Below are positions 1 to 7,544 of a stretch of DNA of 46,560 nt, piece after piece. This DNA comes from Bacteroidota bacterium (GTDB taxonomy: Bacteria; Bacteroidota; Bacteroidia; Chitinophagales; Chitinophagaceae): NCBI GenBank assembly GCA_947452555.1, contig CANGDH010000010.1:1-46560 (forward strand), in the 5' to 3' direction. Under the pieces are notes generated by a model that saw only the letters and a list, made by a program, of their open reading frames with translations, was not told the DNA's origin and did no database searches. The position numbers and the translations under genes were made by a program. The stretch's first letter is position 1. Each line of letters starts with the position of its first letter.

Positions 1-335
1 AAACCATCCAATACACGCATTGAACGCTCTACCTCTACAGTAAAGTCAACGTGACCTGGAGTATCAATAATATTGAAATAATAATCTTTTGTATTTGCAT
101 CTTTCTTACCTAATGTAGTTGGAAATTGCCATTGACAACTTACCGCTGCAGAAGTAATTGTGATACCTCTTTCTTTTTCTTGCTCCATCCAGTCAGTGGT
201 AGCAGCACCATCATGTACTTCACCAATTTTGTGAATCATACCAGTGTATCGTAAGATACGCTCAGTGGTAGTGGTCTTACCCGCATCAATGTGCGCAGCA
301 ATTCCAAAGTTCCTTTGTAGTCTTAAGTCCGCCAT
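1..335 (-). CDS. fusA: Elongation factor G, N-terminal part (gene runs off the window)
   Basis: Translation GTPase that drives ribosomal translocation and, with RRF, ribosome recycling. Only the first 111 codons are present; the gene continues beyond base 1. The start is the ATG at 335-333, giving [20 protein letters not shown]. Visible G-domain motifs are the P-loop [15 protein letters not shown] (about residues 13-27), switch I around RGITITSAA, and the G3 motif DTPGHVDF. Lysine and threonine follow the P-loop glycine as in active EF-G. It lies downstream of rpsL and rpsG in the usual str-operon order, but a strong hairpin and its own -7 box separate it from rpsG, so it is probably also transcribed independently. 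Identification is secure; whether it is the only EF-G copy cannot be seen. Confidence 0.97.
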   Translation of the reverse strand, partial: MADLRLQRNFGIAAHIDAGKTTTTERILRYTGMIHKIGEVHDGAATTDWMEQEKERGITITSAAVSCQWQFPTTLGKKDANTKDYYFNIIDTPGHVDFTVEVERSMRVLDG

Positions 336-401
336 ATTAGGGTTGTTTATTTTTTAAAAGCTCTTAAAATTGACTAAATTAAAAGTCAAATTTCCGAGGC
401 G

Positions 402-409
402 CAAAGTTA
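402..409 (-). promoter_or_regulatory. Probable -7 promoter element for fusA
   Basis: On the minus strand the sequence reads TAACTTTG, matching the Bacteroidota -7 consensus TAnnTTTG, about 66 nt upstream of the fusA start. No convincing TTG is seen 19-21 bp further upstream, so the -33 part is weak. Confidence 0.5.
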
Positions 410-505
410 ATGATATAAGTGATTGAAAGAATGTTTCTCCGAAAAAATTTCTACAAACTATAATACTATTTAAATACACCCACAACTATCTCATTTTTGA
501 ACAAC

Positions 506-540
506 AAAAAACCCCAACAGTAAATGTTGAGGTTTTTTTT
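506..540 (-). terminator. Rho-independent terminator after rpsG
   Basis: A hairpin pairs CAACA with TGTTG and CC with GG, flanked by an A-run on one side and a T-run on the other. It sits about 35 nt past the rpsG stop and before the fusA promoter, so it separates rpsL-rpsG from fusA. The symmetric A/T flanks would allow function in both directions, but no plus-strand gene ends here. Confidence 0.75.
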
Positions 541-574
541 ATATCTAGTAGATAATGGTCTGTAGTTGAGCCAA

Positions 575-1042
575 TTACACTTTAAAGTGAGAGAACGCTT
601 TGTTCGCCTCTGCCATACGGTGTGTATCTTCTTTCTTTTTGAATGCACCACCTTCGCCTTTTGTAGCTGCGATGATTTCATTCGCTAATTTGTCAGCCAT
701 TGTTTTACCGTTACGCTCACGGCTAAAACGTACTAACCATTTCATGCTTAAAGAAATTTTTCTGTCTGCACGAACTTCAGCAGGGATTTGGAAAGTAGCA
801 CCACCAATACGACGGCTACGTACTTCAACAGCTGGAGTTACATTCACAACAGCTTTCTTCCACATTTCGTATCCTTCTTCACCAGTGAATTTACTCACTT
901 TGTCCAAAGCATCATAAAATATTTTGTAGGCAGTTGTCTTTTTACCATCCAACATGATATTGTTGATAAAACGAGTAACTTGTACATCGCTGAATTTAGG
1001 ATCTGGTGCTAATGGAATCTTTTTGGGTTGTGCTTTACGCAT
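575..1042 (-). CDS. rpsG: 30S ribosomal protein S7
   Basis: Primary 16S rRNA-binding protein that nucleates assembly of the 30S head and lines the E site. The 155-residue length matches bacterial S7. The sequence starts [17 protein letters not shown] and carries family-typical segments, among them the '[15 protein letters not shown]' stretch near residues 77-91 and MADKLANEI near 115. The ATG at 1042 is the only sensible start. It is 27 nt downstream of rpsL and probably co-transcribed with it from the promoter at 1497-1528. Transcription likely ends at the hairpin just downstream rather than continuing freely into fusA. Confidence 0.98.
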   Translation of the reverse strand: MRKAQPKKIPLAPDPKFSDVQVTRFINNIMLDGKKTTAYKIFYDALDKVSKFTGEEGYEMWKKAVVNVTPAVEVRSRRIGGATFQIPAEVRADRKISLSMKWLVRFSRERNGKTMADKLANEIIAATKGEGGAFKKKEDTHRMAEANKAFSHFKV

Positions 1043-1069
1043 GTCGAATATAAATTAGTTGTTACTTGA

Positions 1070-1450
1070 TTATTTTTTTGCTTTTTCTTTCTTAGTACCA
1101 TACTTAGAACGAGACTGCTTACGGTCTTTAACACCTGCAGTATCTAAACTTCCACGTACAATATGGTAACGAACTCCTGGTAAATCCTTTACACGACCAC
1201 CACGGATTAATACGATACTGTGCTCTTGTAAGTTATGGCCTTCACCTGGGATATAGGCAATGACTTCAATCTTATTAGTCAAACGTACTTTTGCTACTTT
1301 ACGTAACGCAGAGTTCGGCTTTTTTGGAGTTGTTGTATATACTCTTGTACAAACACCACGACGCTGAGGACATGCGTCCAAAGCTCTTGATTTACTTTTA
1401 GCCCTGATGATCTCACGGCCTTTTCTCACTAATTGTTGAATAGTAGGCAT
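1070..1450 (-). CDS. rpsL: 30S ribosomal protein S12
   Basis: Decoding-site ribosomal protein that contacts helices 18, 27 and 44 of 16S rRNA. The 126 residues begin [12 protein letters not shown]. The [19 protein letters not shown] segment carries lysine at 43 and the [13 protein letters not shown] segment lysine at 88. These are the wild-type residues at the two classic streptomycin-resistance positions, so no resistance change is visible there. The tail is lysine-rich. It is the first gene of the rpsL-rpsG unit, with a near-ideal promoter upstream. Confidence 0.98.
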   Translation of the reverse strand: MPTIQQLVRKGREIIRAKSKSRALDACPQRRGVCTRVYTTTPKKPNSALRKVAKVRLTNKIEVIAYIPGEGHNLQEHSIVLIRGGRVKDLPGVRYHIVRGSLDTAGVKDRKQSRSKYGTKKEKAKK

Positions 1451-1496
1451 TAATTATGCTATTTGGTTCAATTCGGTTTATAAAAAATTCGGACGG

Positions 1497-1528
1497 CAAA
1501 GGTAATGGCTGGGAACGAATTCCCAAAA
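1497..1528 (-). promoter_or_regulatory. Bacteroidota-type promoter of rpsL-rpsG
   Basis: The minus strand reads TTTTG, exactly 19 nt, then TACCTTTG: a near-perfect TTTG-N19-TAnnTTTG promoter. The -7 box is at 1497-1504 and the -33 element at 1524-1528. The spacer contains an inverted repeat, GGGAA/TTCCC, at 1511-1524. The predicted transcription start is about 40 nt upstream of the rpsL ATG. Confidence 0.85.
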
Positions 1529-1639
1529 TGTTTATTGGCTATTTTTAAAAAAATTAAGCAAAAACCCTTTTTTGGACCTCGAAAAAACATCAAAAAGCTG
1601 AATTAAATCTTTTTAATAGTTTGATTTACAGTCATTTAA

Positions 1640-2701
1640 CTAAATATGTAACAACCAGTTATGTTTGTCCACAATATTTCCCATTCTTATATCATTTAGG
1701 TGTTTTTTAAGCGCTGGAGCTACTTTTAAGGCCTCCATATCAAAATCCATGATGTATTCGCCATGAGCTAATCTTGAAATATAAGACACCACAGCGGCTG
1801 TTCCTACTCCAAAAACCTCTTGAAATAATCCTTTTTTATGAGCATCTATAATTTCTGCTACCGATAAAAATCTTTCTTCTACTTCATACCCCATTTCTCT
1901 TAATAAAGTGATCGCTGAATTACGAGTCACTCCTTTTAACACGGTCCCTTTTTCAATAGAAGGTGTAATTACTTTCCCATCAATAACAAACATCACATTC
2001 ATCATTCCTACTTCCTCTACATATTTATGCTCAATAGCATCGGTCCATAATACTTGATCATATCCTTTTTCCTGAGCTAATGCAACTGGATATAAACTCC
2101 CTCCATAGTTTCCACCATTTTTCGCAAATCCAACACCACCTGGTGTTGCACGCGTGTAATGTTGTTCAATTAATATTTTCATTGGTGCAGAAAAATAAGC
2201 GCCACTTGGACCAAGAATAATCATGAATTTATAAGTATTGGAAGGTCTAACTCCCAAAAATGGATCCATTGCTATCATAAATGGTCTTATGTATAAAGAG
2301 GCATCTGGTTTATTTGGAATCCAGCCTTTTTCTAAGTTTATCAACTGCTTCATTCCTTCTATAAAAATCCATTCAGGAACGGCAGGCATTTGCATACGTT
2401 CTGCAGAAATATTAAAACGTTTAAAATTTTGATCAGGTCTGAATATTACCGCTTCCCCATTCTTATTTGTAAATGCTTTAATTCCTTCAAAAATAGTTTG
2501 ACCATAATGCAAAGTTGCACATGAAGGGTCTACTTCGAATGGGGCGTAAGGCTTGATTACAACATTCTTCCATTCTCCATTTTCATAATCAGCAACCAAC
2601 ATATGGTCTGTAAAATTCTTTCCAAAAGCAATCTCATCCATATTGTAAGTAGGAAGTTTTGGATGCGTATTAGGTATTACTGGAATGATGGGTGTTGACA
2701 T
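1640..2701 (-). CDS. ilvE: Branched-chain amino acid aminotransferase
   Basis: PLP-dependent class IV (fold type IV) transaminase interconverting valine, leucine and isoleucine with their 2-oxo acids, using glutamate/2-oxoglutarate. From the ATG at 2701 the protein is 353 residues, typical of the large BCAT type. The catalytic lysine is K194 in GFAKNGGNYGG, and EEVGMMNVMF follows as in BCATs. An in-frame upstream ATG (2746) would add MLLCNLIVLHKKCIP; I prefer 2701 because MSTPIIPVIP leads straight into the conserved fold and the longer version would overlap the -7 box. It is monocistronic; the neighbours (rpsL and a divergent gene) are unrelated. Confidence 0.95.
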   Translation of the reverse strand: MSTPIIPVIPNTHPKLPTYNMDEIAFGKNFTDHMLVADYENGEWKNVVIKPYAPFEVDPSCATLHYGQTIFEGIKAFTNKNGEAVIFRPDQNFKRFNISAERMQMPAVPEWIFIEGMKQLINLEKGWIPNKPDASLYIRPFMIAMDPFLGVRPSNTYKFMIILGPSGAYFSAPMKILIEQHYTRATPGGVGFAKNGGNYGGSLYPVALAQEKGYDQVLWTDAIEHKYVEEVGMMNVMFVIDGKVITPSIEKGTVLKGVTRNSAITLLREMGYEVEERFLSVAEIIDAHKKGLFQEVFGVGTAAVVSYISRLAHGEYIMDFDMEALKVAPALKKHLNDIRMGNIVDKHNWLLHI

Positions 2702-2743
2702 AGGGATACATTTTTTATGAAGAACAATGAGGTTACAAAGTAA

Positions 2744-2774
2744 CAAAAATAAGAAATAAACAAAAACCTTACAA
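2744..2774 (-). promoter_or_regulatory. Probable ilvE promoter
   Basis: The minus strand carries TTG, 20 nt, then TATTTTTG (2744-2751), fitting TTG-N20-TAnnTTTG. The start codon at 2701 is about 42 nt downstream of the -7 box. Confidence 0.6.
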
Positions 2775-2819
2775 GTGTTATTTTTTTTAAAGATGCTTTT
2801 GAGTTAATTTTCCAACCCA

Positions 2820-3416
2820 ATGCAAATCAATAAAACAATATTGCCCGCTGCTGTTCTAGTTTCTTTGTACAAAGATACCCTTGTATTATCTGAAACTGCT
2901 ACTCAAATTATAGAAAAAGAAGCGCTAATTGCACACACTTTAGTAGGTGAAACTGTTTTAGCCACTGCACCTGTTAATGAAAAAGTGAACGAGCAAAAAG
3001 TAGTGAATGCTACTACCCCATTAAAGTATTTAGGCGACCATCTTAAAAAAGTGATTGTTATTGTAAATGACCCCAATGCTGTATACTTAAATGAAGCTGA
3101 TCTTGGCTTATTGTCGTCTATTTTAAATGCATGTAAATTAACACTTGCGGACATTGCATTAATAAATACGGCAACTCAAACTATTGGATTGCATGATATT
3201 TTAGAAACACTGCCTTCTAGATTGGTCATTTCATTTGACGTAAATGCAACACAGTTGAAAATCAAGTTACCAGGCACTTTATATAAACCAATTGTATTAG
3301 GTGATACCCATATTTTGTTTAGTAATAGTTTGTCCAATATGCAAGGTGGCGATATAAATGCAAAAACAGAGAAAGGTAAATTATGGATTGTATTAAAGCA
3401 ACTTTTTCAATTATAG
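2820..3416 (+). CDS. Uncharacterised protein, possibly DNA polymerase III psi (HolD)-like
   Basis: A 198-residue soluble protein without signal peptide or membrane segment. I do not recognise a named Bacteroidota family. The C-terminal half shows a beta-strand (KKVIVIVND), then an acidic linker and a helix (EADLGLLSSILNACKLTLADI) followed by ALIN. Near the end come 'HILFSNSLSNM' and 'KGKLWIVLKQL'. From memory this order resembles E. coli HolD, where MVANDLPAL, a SDVLRALTVSPDQVLQL segment, a GAQVASPALTDL segment and RAALWQQI appear in the same sequence. The first 80 residues have no parallel that I can name. It ends 7 nt before rdgB, so the two are probably co-expressed. The function is inference only. 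Confidence 0.75.
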   Translation: MQINKTILPAAVLVSLYKDTLVLSETATQIIEKEALIAHTLVGETVLATAPVNEKVNEQKVVNATTPLKYLGDHLKKVIVIVNDPNAVYLNEADLGLLSSILNACKLTLADIALINTATQTIGLHDILETLPSRLVISFDVNATQLKIKLPGTLYKPIVLGDTHILFSNSLSNMQGGDINAKTEKGKLWIVLKQLFQL

Positions 3417-3423
3417 TTTTAAC

Positions 3424-4011
3424 ATGTACACACTCATTTTTGCAACAAATAATCAAAATAAAGTTCAAGAAATACAGTCGCTTATAGGTGCTGATTTTAA
3501 AATCATACCGCTTAATGAAGCTGGCATTGATATTGATATACCTGAGCCTCATCATACCTTTCAGGAAAATGCAAATGAGAAAGCAAGAACCATTTTTGAA
3601 ATGACCAAAGAGAATTGCTTTAGTGAAGACACTGGATTAGAAATTGAATCATTGAATGGCGCGCCTGGCGTAAAAAGTGCAAGATATGCAGGAGACGATA
3701 GAGATTTTCAAGCTAATATTGATAAAGTATTATCGGAATTAAATGGCATTGAAAATAGAGCTGCACAATTTAGAACTGTAATTTGTTTAATTTGGAATGA
3801 GACCACCTATTATTTCGAAGGTATTTGTAAAGGTCATATTGCTACGGTAATGCAAGGAGAGAAAGGTTTTGGATATGACCCCATATTTATTCCAGAAGGA
3901 GATATAAGAAGCTTTGCACAAATGACGATGGCAGAGAAAAACAAATATAGTCACAGGCAAAAAGCAGTTACGCAATTGTTTACATTCTTACGTGCTCAAA
4001 AATTTAATTAA
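3424..4011 (+). CDS. rdgB: Non-canonical purine NTP pyrophosphatase (RdgB/HAM1 family)
   Basis: House-cleaning enzyme that hydrolyses dITP, dXTP and XTP to the monophosphates plus pyrophosphate, keeping deaminated purines out of DNA and RNA. The 195 residues have the family signatures: FATNNQNKVQEI at the N-terminus (substrate and phosphate binding), the SEDTGLEIESLNGAPG block with the catalytic acidic residues near 68-80, and GFGYDPIFIPEG near 148-159. The C-terminal SHRQKAV motif is present. The start at 3424 is the only ATG before the first motif. It follows the HolD-like gene by 7 nt and converges on aroE. Confidence 0.96.
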   Translation: MYTLIFATNNQNKVQEIQSLIGADFKIIPLNEAGIDIDIPEPHHTFQENANEKARTIFEMTKENCFSEDTGLEIESLNGAPGVKSARYAGDDRDFQANIDKVLSELNGIENRAAQFRTVICLIWNETTYYFEGICKGHIATVMQGEKGFGYDPIFIPEGDIRSFAQMTMAEKNKYSHRQKAVTQLFTFLRAQKFN

Positions 4012-4039
4012 AATTATTATTTCTTTTGGTCAAACTTTG

Positions 4040-4789
4040 TTATTGGTCAAAAGGCATTTTAGCATTCCATATTTCCCAACTCGCCTCTGCTTGTAAGTGC
4101 AGCATCTCTAAGCCATTTTGAATGGTAGCTCCTTGTTTTTTCCCTTTCTCTAAAAATAAAGTCAATGCCGGATTGTAAATTAAATCATATAAATGATGCT
4201 TTGCAGTTAAGGCCTCATAAGGCAATGCTGGAGCATCATTGACATTTGGGAACATACCTATCGGGGTCGTATTAATTATCAAAGTATGTGCTTCCACTAT
4301 TCCAGGAGTTAGGTTATCATAAGTGATAGTACCCTCTTTTTCAGTTCTGGAAACAAACTGATATTGAATGTTCAACTTTTGCAAAACCCACTCGACGGCT
4401 GCGGCTGCACCTCCTGTACCTAATATTAATGCCTTGGTATGATATGGCTTTAAAAAAGGCTTTAAAGATTGCTCAAAACCAATCACGTCGGTATTATAAC
4501 CATACCATTTATTATTGAACTTTCGAATGCAATTACAAGCTTGCATTTTTTGCACTACATATGAAGCATGATGTAAAAAAGGAATGACTGCTTTTTTATG
4601 TGGAATTGTAATATTAATTCCTTCTAAATTGGGATTGGAATCCCACAAAGATTTAAAGCTTTCTATACTTTCTATAGGATAGTTTTCATAAAAACACATT
4701 TCAATATTTTCTTTTGCAAATTTCTCTGCAAAAAAACCTTTCGAAAAAGAATGTGATAATGGGAATCCAATCAATCCAAATTGACGCAC
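4040..4789 (-). CDS. aroE: Shikimate 5-dehydrogenase
   Basis: NADP-dependent reduction of 3-dehydroshikimate to shikimate in the chorismate pathway. The 249-residue protein has the substrate-site serines in PLSHSFSK (residues 10-17), catalytic K65 in NITIPHKKA and catalytic D101 in YGYNTDVIGF, matching the E. coli catalytic pair. The nucleotide-binding glycine loop is LGTGGAAAA. It is slightly shorter than the roughly 270-residue enzymes but complete. It starts 2 nt after the stop of the upstream phosphosulfolactate-synthase-like gene, so the two are very likely translated from one message. Confidence 0.95.
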   Translation of the reverse strand: MRQFGLIGFPLSHSFSKGFFAEKFAKENIEMCFYENYPIESIESFKSLWDSNPNLEGINITIPHKKAVIPFLHHASYVVQKMQACNCIRKFNNKWYGYNTDVIGFEQSLKPFLKPYHTKALILGTGGAAAAVEWVLQKLNIQYQFVSRTEKEGTITYDNLTPGIVEAHTLIINTTPIGMFPNVNDAPALPYEALTAKHHLYDLIYNPALTLFLEKGKKQGATIQNGLEMLHLQAEASWEIWNAKMPFDQ

Positions 4790-4791
4790 AA

Positions 4792-5553
4792 TTATTTATT
4801 TAAGTATAAATGAAAAGTATCTCCTCTAAGCCCTATTCTCATTGCTTCTAATGGAATGATCTCTGTTGGAGCTATGTTTCCAAGATTCACATTACATCCT
4901 ATTAATTCTAAAAAATATAATTGTTGTGCTTTCTGTGGTGCTTCCCAGAGAATTTTATCTGCTGGTATTTTGGTTAAAATCTCTTGCACTAATCCTTCTC
5001 TTACTTCTCCACTACCTCTATAAATTCCAACATTCCCTGCTTCTCTTGCTTCTGCAATTACATAAGACGAACCAGCTTCCAATTCAGCACTCATTAATTC
5101 AATCCACTTGTATGGTGGAATAATATGTGCAGCGTCTTTACTGCCTACTTCGCTTAAAACAGTTGCGTACTTTGCTATTTTTTCAATATATCCACATTTT
5201 TCAGAGTGAGGAATTTCAATGGACCCGTCACTTACTTCAATCATATGAATATTATAGTCCTTACACATTGCGATATAGTCATCAAATTGATTTCTAATTA
5301 CAAATGCTTCAAATAAAGTACCTCCAAAATAAACTGGGATATTATGCTTTTGATATAGTTCGATTTTCGATCTCAAATTAGGAGTTACAAAAGAAGTACC
5401 AAATCCTAACTTGATAATATCTGTATGTGGTGCTCCAATACTTAAGAAATTTTCTGCTTCCCCAAGACTTAAGCCTTTGTCCATAATCATTGTTAAACCA
5501 TTTGTTCTAGGTTGACTTGTTCTTTCTGGAATCTGAGTAAGATTGAAATTCAT
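4792..5553 (-). CDS. Phosphosulfolactate synthase-like protein (ComA family)
   Basis: A TIM-barrel protein of the ComA family; the archaeal enzyme adds sulfite to phosphoenolpyruvate to give (2R)-3-phosphosulfolactate, the first step to coenzyme M. The 253 residues keep the family blocks in order: TMIMDKGL (about 21-28), KLGFGTSF, YFGGTLFEAF, MIEVSDGS, SEVGSKD, YVIAEARE, KILWEAPQKAQQ, VNLGNIAP and the C-terminal RIGLRGDTFH. All are close to the Methanocaldococcus enzyme as I recall it. The family is known; the bacterial role here is not. The sulfonate could feed sulfolactate, cysteate or sulfonolipids, but no comB, comC or comDE partner is in the window. It sits between a TPR gene (35 nt) and aroE (2 nt). 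Confidence 0.88.
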   Translation of the reverse strand: MNFNLTQIPERTSQPRTNGLTMIMDKGLSLGEAENFLSIGAPHTDIIKLGFGTSFVTPNLRSKIELYQKHNIPVYFGGTLFEAFVIRNQFDDYIAMCKDYNIHMIEVSDGSIEIPHSEKCGYIEKIAKYATVLSEVGSKDAAHIIPPYKWIELMSAELEAGSSYVIAEAREAGNVGIYRGSGEVREGLVQEILTKIPADKILWEAPQKAQQLYFLELIGCNVNLGNIAPTEIIPLEAMRIGLRGDTFHLYLNK

Positions 5554-5588
5554 ATATTATAAAGTATTTATGCAAAGTTAATTCAAAA

Positions 5589-7022
5589 TCATGAAGATCG
5601 TTTTCCCTTCCTGTCCTTTTTATACTGACTGAGCAAACTCATAACTTTACTATCCTGAACCACTTCAGGATAAAATTTAACAAATTTATTCAACCATTTT
5701 GAAGATTTTGATAAAGCCATTTCTAGCTGAAGTAACCCTTCGTTTGTTTTATGCATCATAAATAAAATAGCACTCCGATAATAGATGAAAATCGTTCTAC
5801 CCTGAGTAGACATATATGCAAGCTCCGTTTGCTCAAGTGCAGCATCTAATTGCAGATTGGCTACAAGACAACGTATTAAGTATTCCCACCCTCCAATTTG
5901 CTTTGGTTTATTTTTAACAACACTTCCAAAGAATTGAGCAGCTTCTTTATATTGTCCCAGATTCATATAACATTCCCCTGTTAATATATAATATTCATTT
6001 ATGTGCTTATGGATTCTTAAGGAATGTTCTAATTGTTTAATGGCTAAATCCCATTGACCTTCTTGCATATAGGTACTTGCAATTTTTTGATATAACCTAC
6101 TGTCGTCAGGATTTAAATGAACTGCTTTTTTATAATGAAACCTTGCTTGTGCAAAATTTTTCATTCTGTGATAACAATGACCTATGGCCTCATAAATAAC
6201 ATCTTCAGGCCTTGACAGCTCTAATACTTTTTCTAAAGCTTCAATTGCTTCTCTATACTTTCTCAATCGCAAATAAGCATCTCCCATGTTACGATATGCA
6301 TAGTCAAATTTTTCGTCAATGACAATTGCGTATTGATATGCGTCAATTGCTTTTTCATATAACTTAAGTCCCTGAAAAGATGCAGCAAGATTAAACCACG
6401 CTAGTGCATTGTATGGCTGCTCGTTAATTATTTTTTCATGAAGTCTAATACTTTCTTCATTTCGTCCAGTAAAATCGGTCCAAAAACAAATTTTATACAA
6501 AGCTTCTTCGTTCATTGGGTCTTCTTCCAATATTAACTGTAAACAATCAAATACTTTATCAAATGCTTCATGGTCATCATACACGTCGGCTAATTCAAAT
6601 AACACTTCGGTTCTTTCCGTACCTTCAAATAAATGCAATGCTTCTTGCAGTAACACGATTGCTTTTTCAGGTTGATCTAAAGCTAGATAGGCGTCTGTTT
6701 TAAGGATAAACAAATTCATATCCTTATGATCATACAATGCAGCTGTATTTAATAAGTTAAGCGCATCCTTATATTTTCGAGTTGCAAGGAGTAAATCCGC
6801 TTTTTTGATCATCAAAGAGGCAGAATGAGGGTATTGGTCCAACGCCATATTGGCTGCCTCAATAGCCTCGTTAAGCTCATCTTTTTCGTCAAGATGTTCT
6901 ATAATTTTTTCAAAGTCGTCCTCTTCGATATATGCATTAGCCCTCCCATTTTTTAAGTTCTGGTAGCGTTGTAAGAGATCCTGAATGTCCCCTCCTTCTT
7001 CGTCGCGATGTGGTTCAAACAT
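5589..7022 (-). CDS. Cytoplasmic tetratricopeptide-repeat protein
   Basis: A 477-residue protein with no signal peptide or membrane helix, built almost wholly of helical TPR units from about residue 35 to 440. Clear TPR-like repeats include 'ALAWFNLAASFQGLKLYEKA' followed by IDAYQYAI, 'AYRNMGDAYLRLRKYREAIE' and 'RFHYKKAVHLNPDD'. The N-terminus is acidic (EPHRDEEGGD) and the C-terminus basic (KKDRKGKRSS). TPR arrays mediate protein-protein contact, so the likely role is scaffold or adaptor. The partner is unknown. It heads an apparent operon with the ComA-like gene and aroE. The widespread Bacteroidota TPR family it resembles has, to my knowledge, no assigned function. Confidence 0.9.
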   Translation of the reverse strand: MFEPHRDEEGGDIQDLLQRYQNLKNGRANAYIEEDDFEKIIEHLDEKDELNEAIEAANMALDQYPHSASLMIKKADLLLATRKYKDALNLLNTAALYDHKDMNLFILKTDAYLALDQPEKAIVLLQEALHLFEGTERTEVLFELADVYDDHEAFDKVFDCLQLILEEDPMNEEALYKICFWTDFTGRNEESIRLHEKIINEQPYNALAWFNLAASFQGLKLYEKAIDAYQYAIVIDEKFDYAYRNMGDAYLRLRKYREAIEALEKVLELSRPEDVIYEAIGHCYHRMKNFAQARFHYKKAVHLNPDDSRLYQKIASTYMQEGQWDLAIKQLEHSLRIHKHINEYYILTGECYMNLGQYKEAAQFFGSVVKNKPKQIGGWEYLIRCLVANLQLDAALEQTELAYMSTQGRTIFIYYRSAILFMMHKTNEGLLQLEMALSKSSKWLNKFVKFYPEVVQDSKVMSLLSQYKKDRKGKRSS

Positions 7023-7193
7023 GGTGTTATAGGTTAGGTTAACTATATAATATTGATTTTCAATAGATTATATATTTAATATAGAAAGCAATAACTGTAA
7101 TAAATGTACATACTTGGGCTTAATTCTCGGTATTTTATTCTGCACATTGCCTTAAGAATTCGTTAAAAATATTATTATTGGTATTATATTAAA

Positions 7194-7213
7194 ATTATTA
7201 TCTTCGTAATAAT
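7194..7213 (+). promoter_or_regulatory. Small hairpin abutting the start of the 109-residue secreted protein
   Basis: A perfect 7-bp stem ATTATTA/TAATAAT encloses a TCTTCG loop and ends one base before the ATG at 7215. It could hide the translation start. The stem is all A/T and weak, so this may be chance in AT-rich DNA. Confidence 0.3.
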
Positions 7214-7214
7214 C

Positions 7215-7544
7215 ATGCGTATCATTAAATCCATACTATTAATTTCAAGTTTCTTGTTGGCAATGTCAACTAGCTTGCAAGCGGGTACGTTTTTAACAGG
7301 TACTACTGACTCTAAAAAAATATCTGATAAATATACACTTAGAAACCTGAGTTCATTAACACATAAAACTAGTACTTTCAATACTTTAAAGTCTAGTTTG
7401 GAATTCAAGGGTATGACTTCAACTTCAAATATTAGTGCCGCTAATTATTTGAAATATAATAAAGGAAATATATCTTATGTAATTCCTTATCGATTCAAGG
7501 TTGTCTTACCAAGATTCAAGACACCTTCTCCAGTTCAACCTTAA
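7215..7544 (+). CDS. Small secreted protein of unknown function
   Basis: A 109-residue protein with a clear Sec signal peptide: a basic start (MRIIK), a hydrophobic core (SILLISSFLLAMSTSL), and a probable cut after QA near residue 23. The mature part of about 85 residues is rich in Ser, Thr, Lys and Asn and has no cysteine. It ends in a basic 'RFKVVLPRFKTPSPVQP' tail. No domain is recognised. It is transcribed alone, divergent from the TPR gene. Its stop overlaps by 4 nt the stop of the convergent GLPGLI-like gene. The signal peptide supports a real gene despite the small size. Confidence 0.65.
   Translation: MRIIKSILLISSFLLAMSTSLQAGTFLTGTTDSKKISDKYTLRNLSSLTHKTSTFNTLKSSLEFKGMTSTSNISAANYLKYNKGNISYVIPYRFKVVLPRFKTPSPVQP

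Noticed and set aside
466..681. 71-codon minus-strand frame overlapping the 3' end of rpsG
   Set aside because: Out of frame with rpsG and spans its terminator; no plausible product.
1070..1450. Streptomycin-resistance-type substitutions in S12
   Set aside because: K43 and K88 are both the wild-type lysines.
4022..4056. Direct repeat of TTGGTCAAA between rdgB and aroE
   Set aside because: Only two short copies, one inside the aroE coding end; no pairing or promoter logic, so treated as chance.
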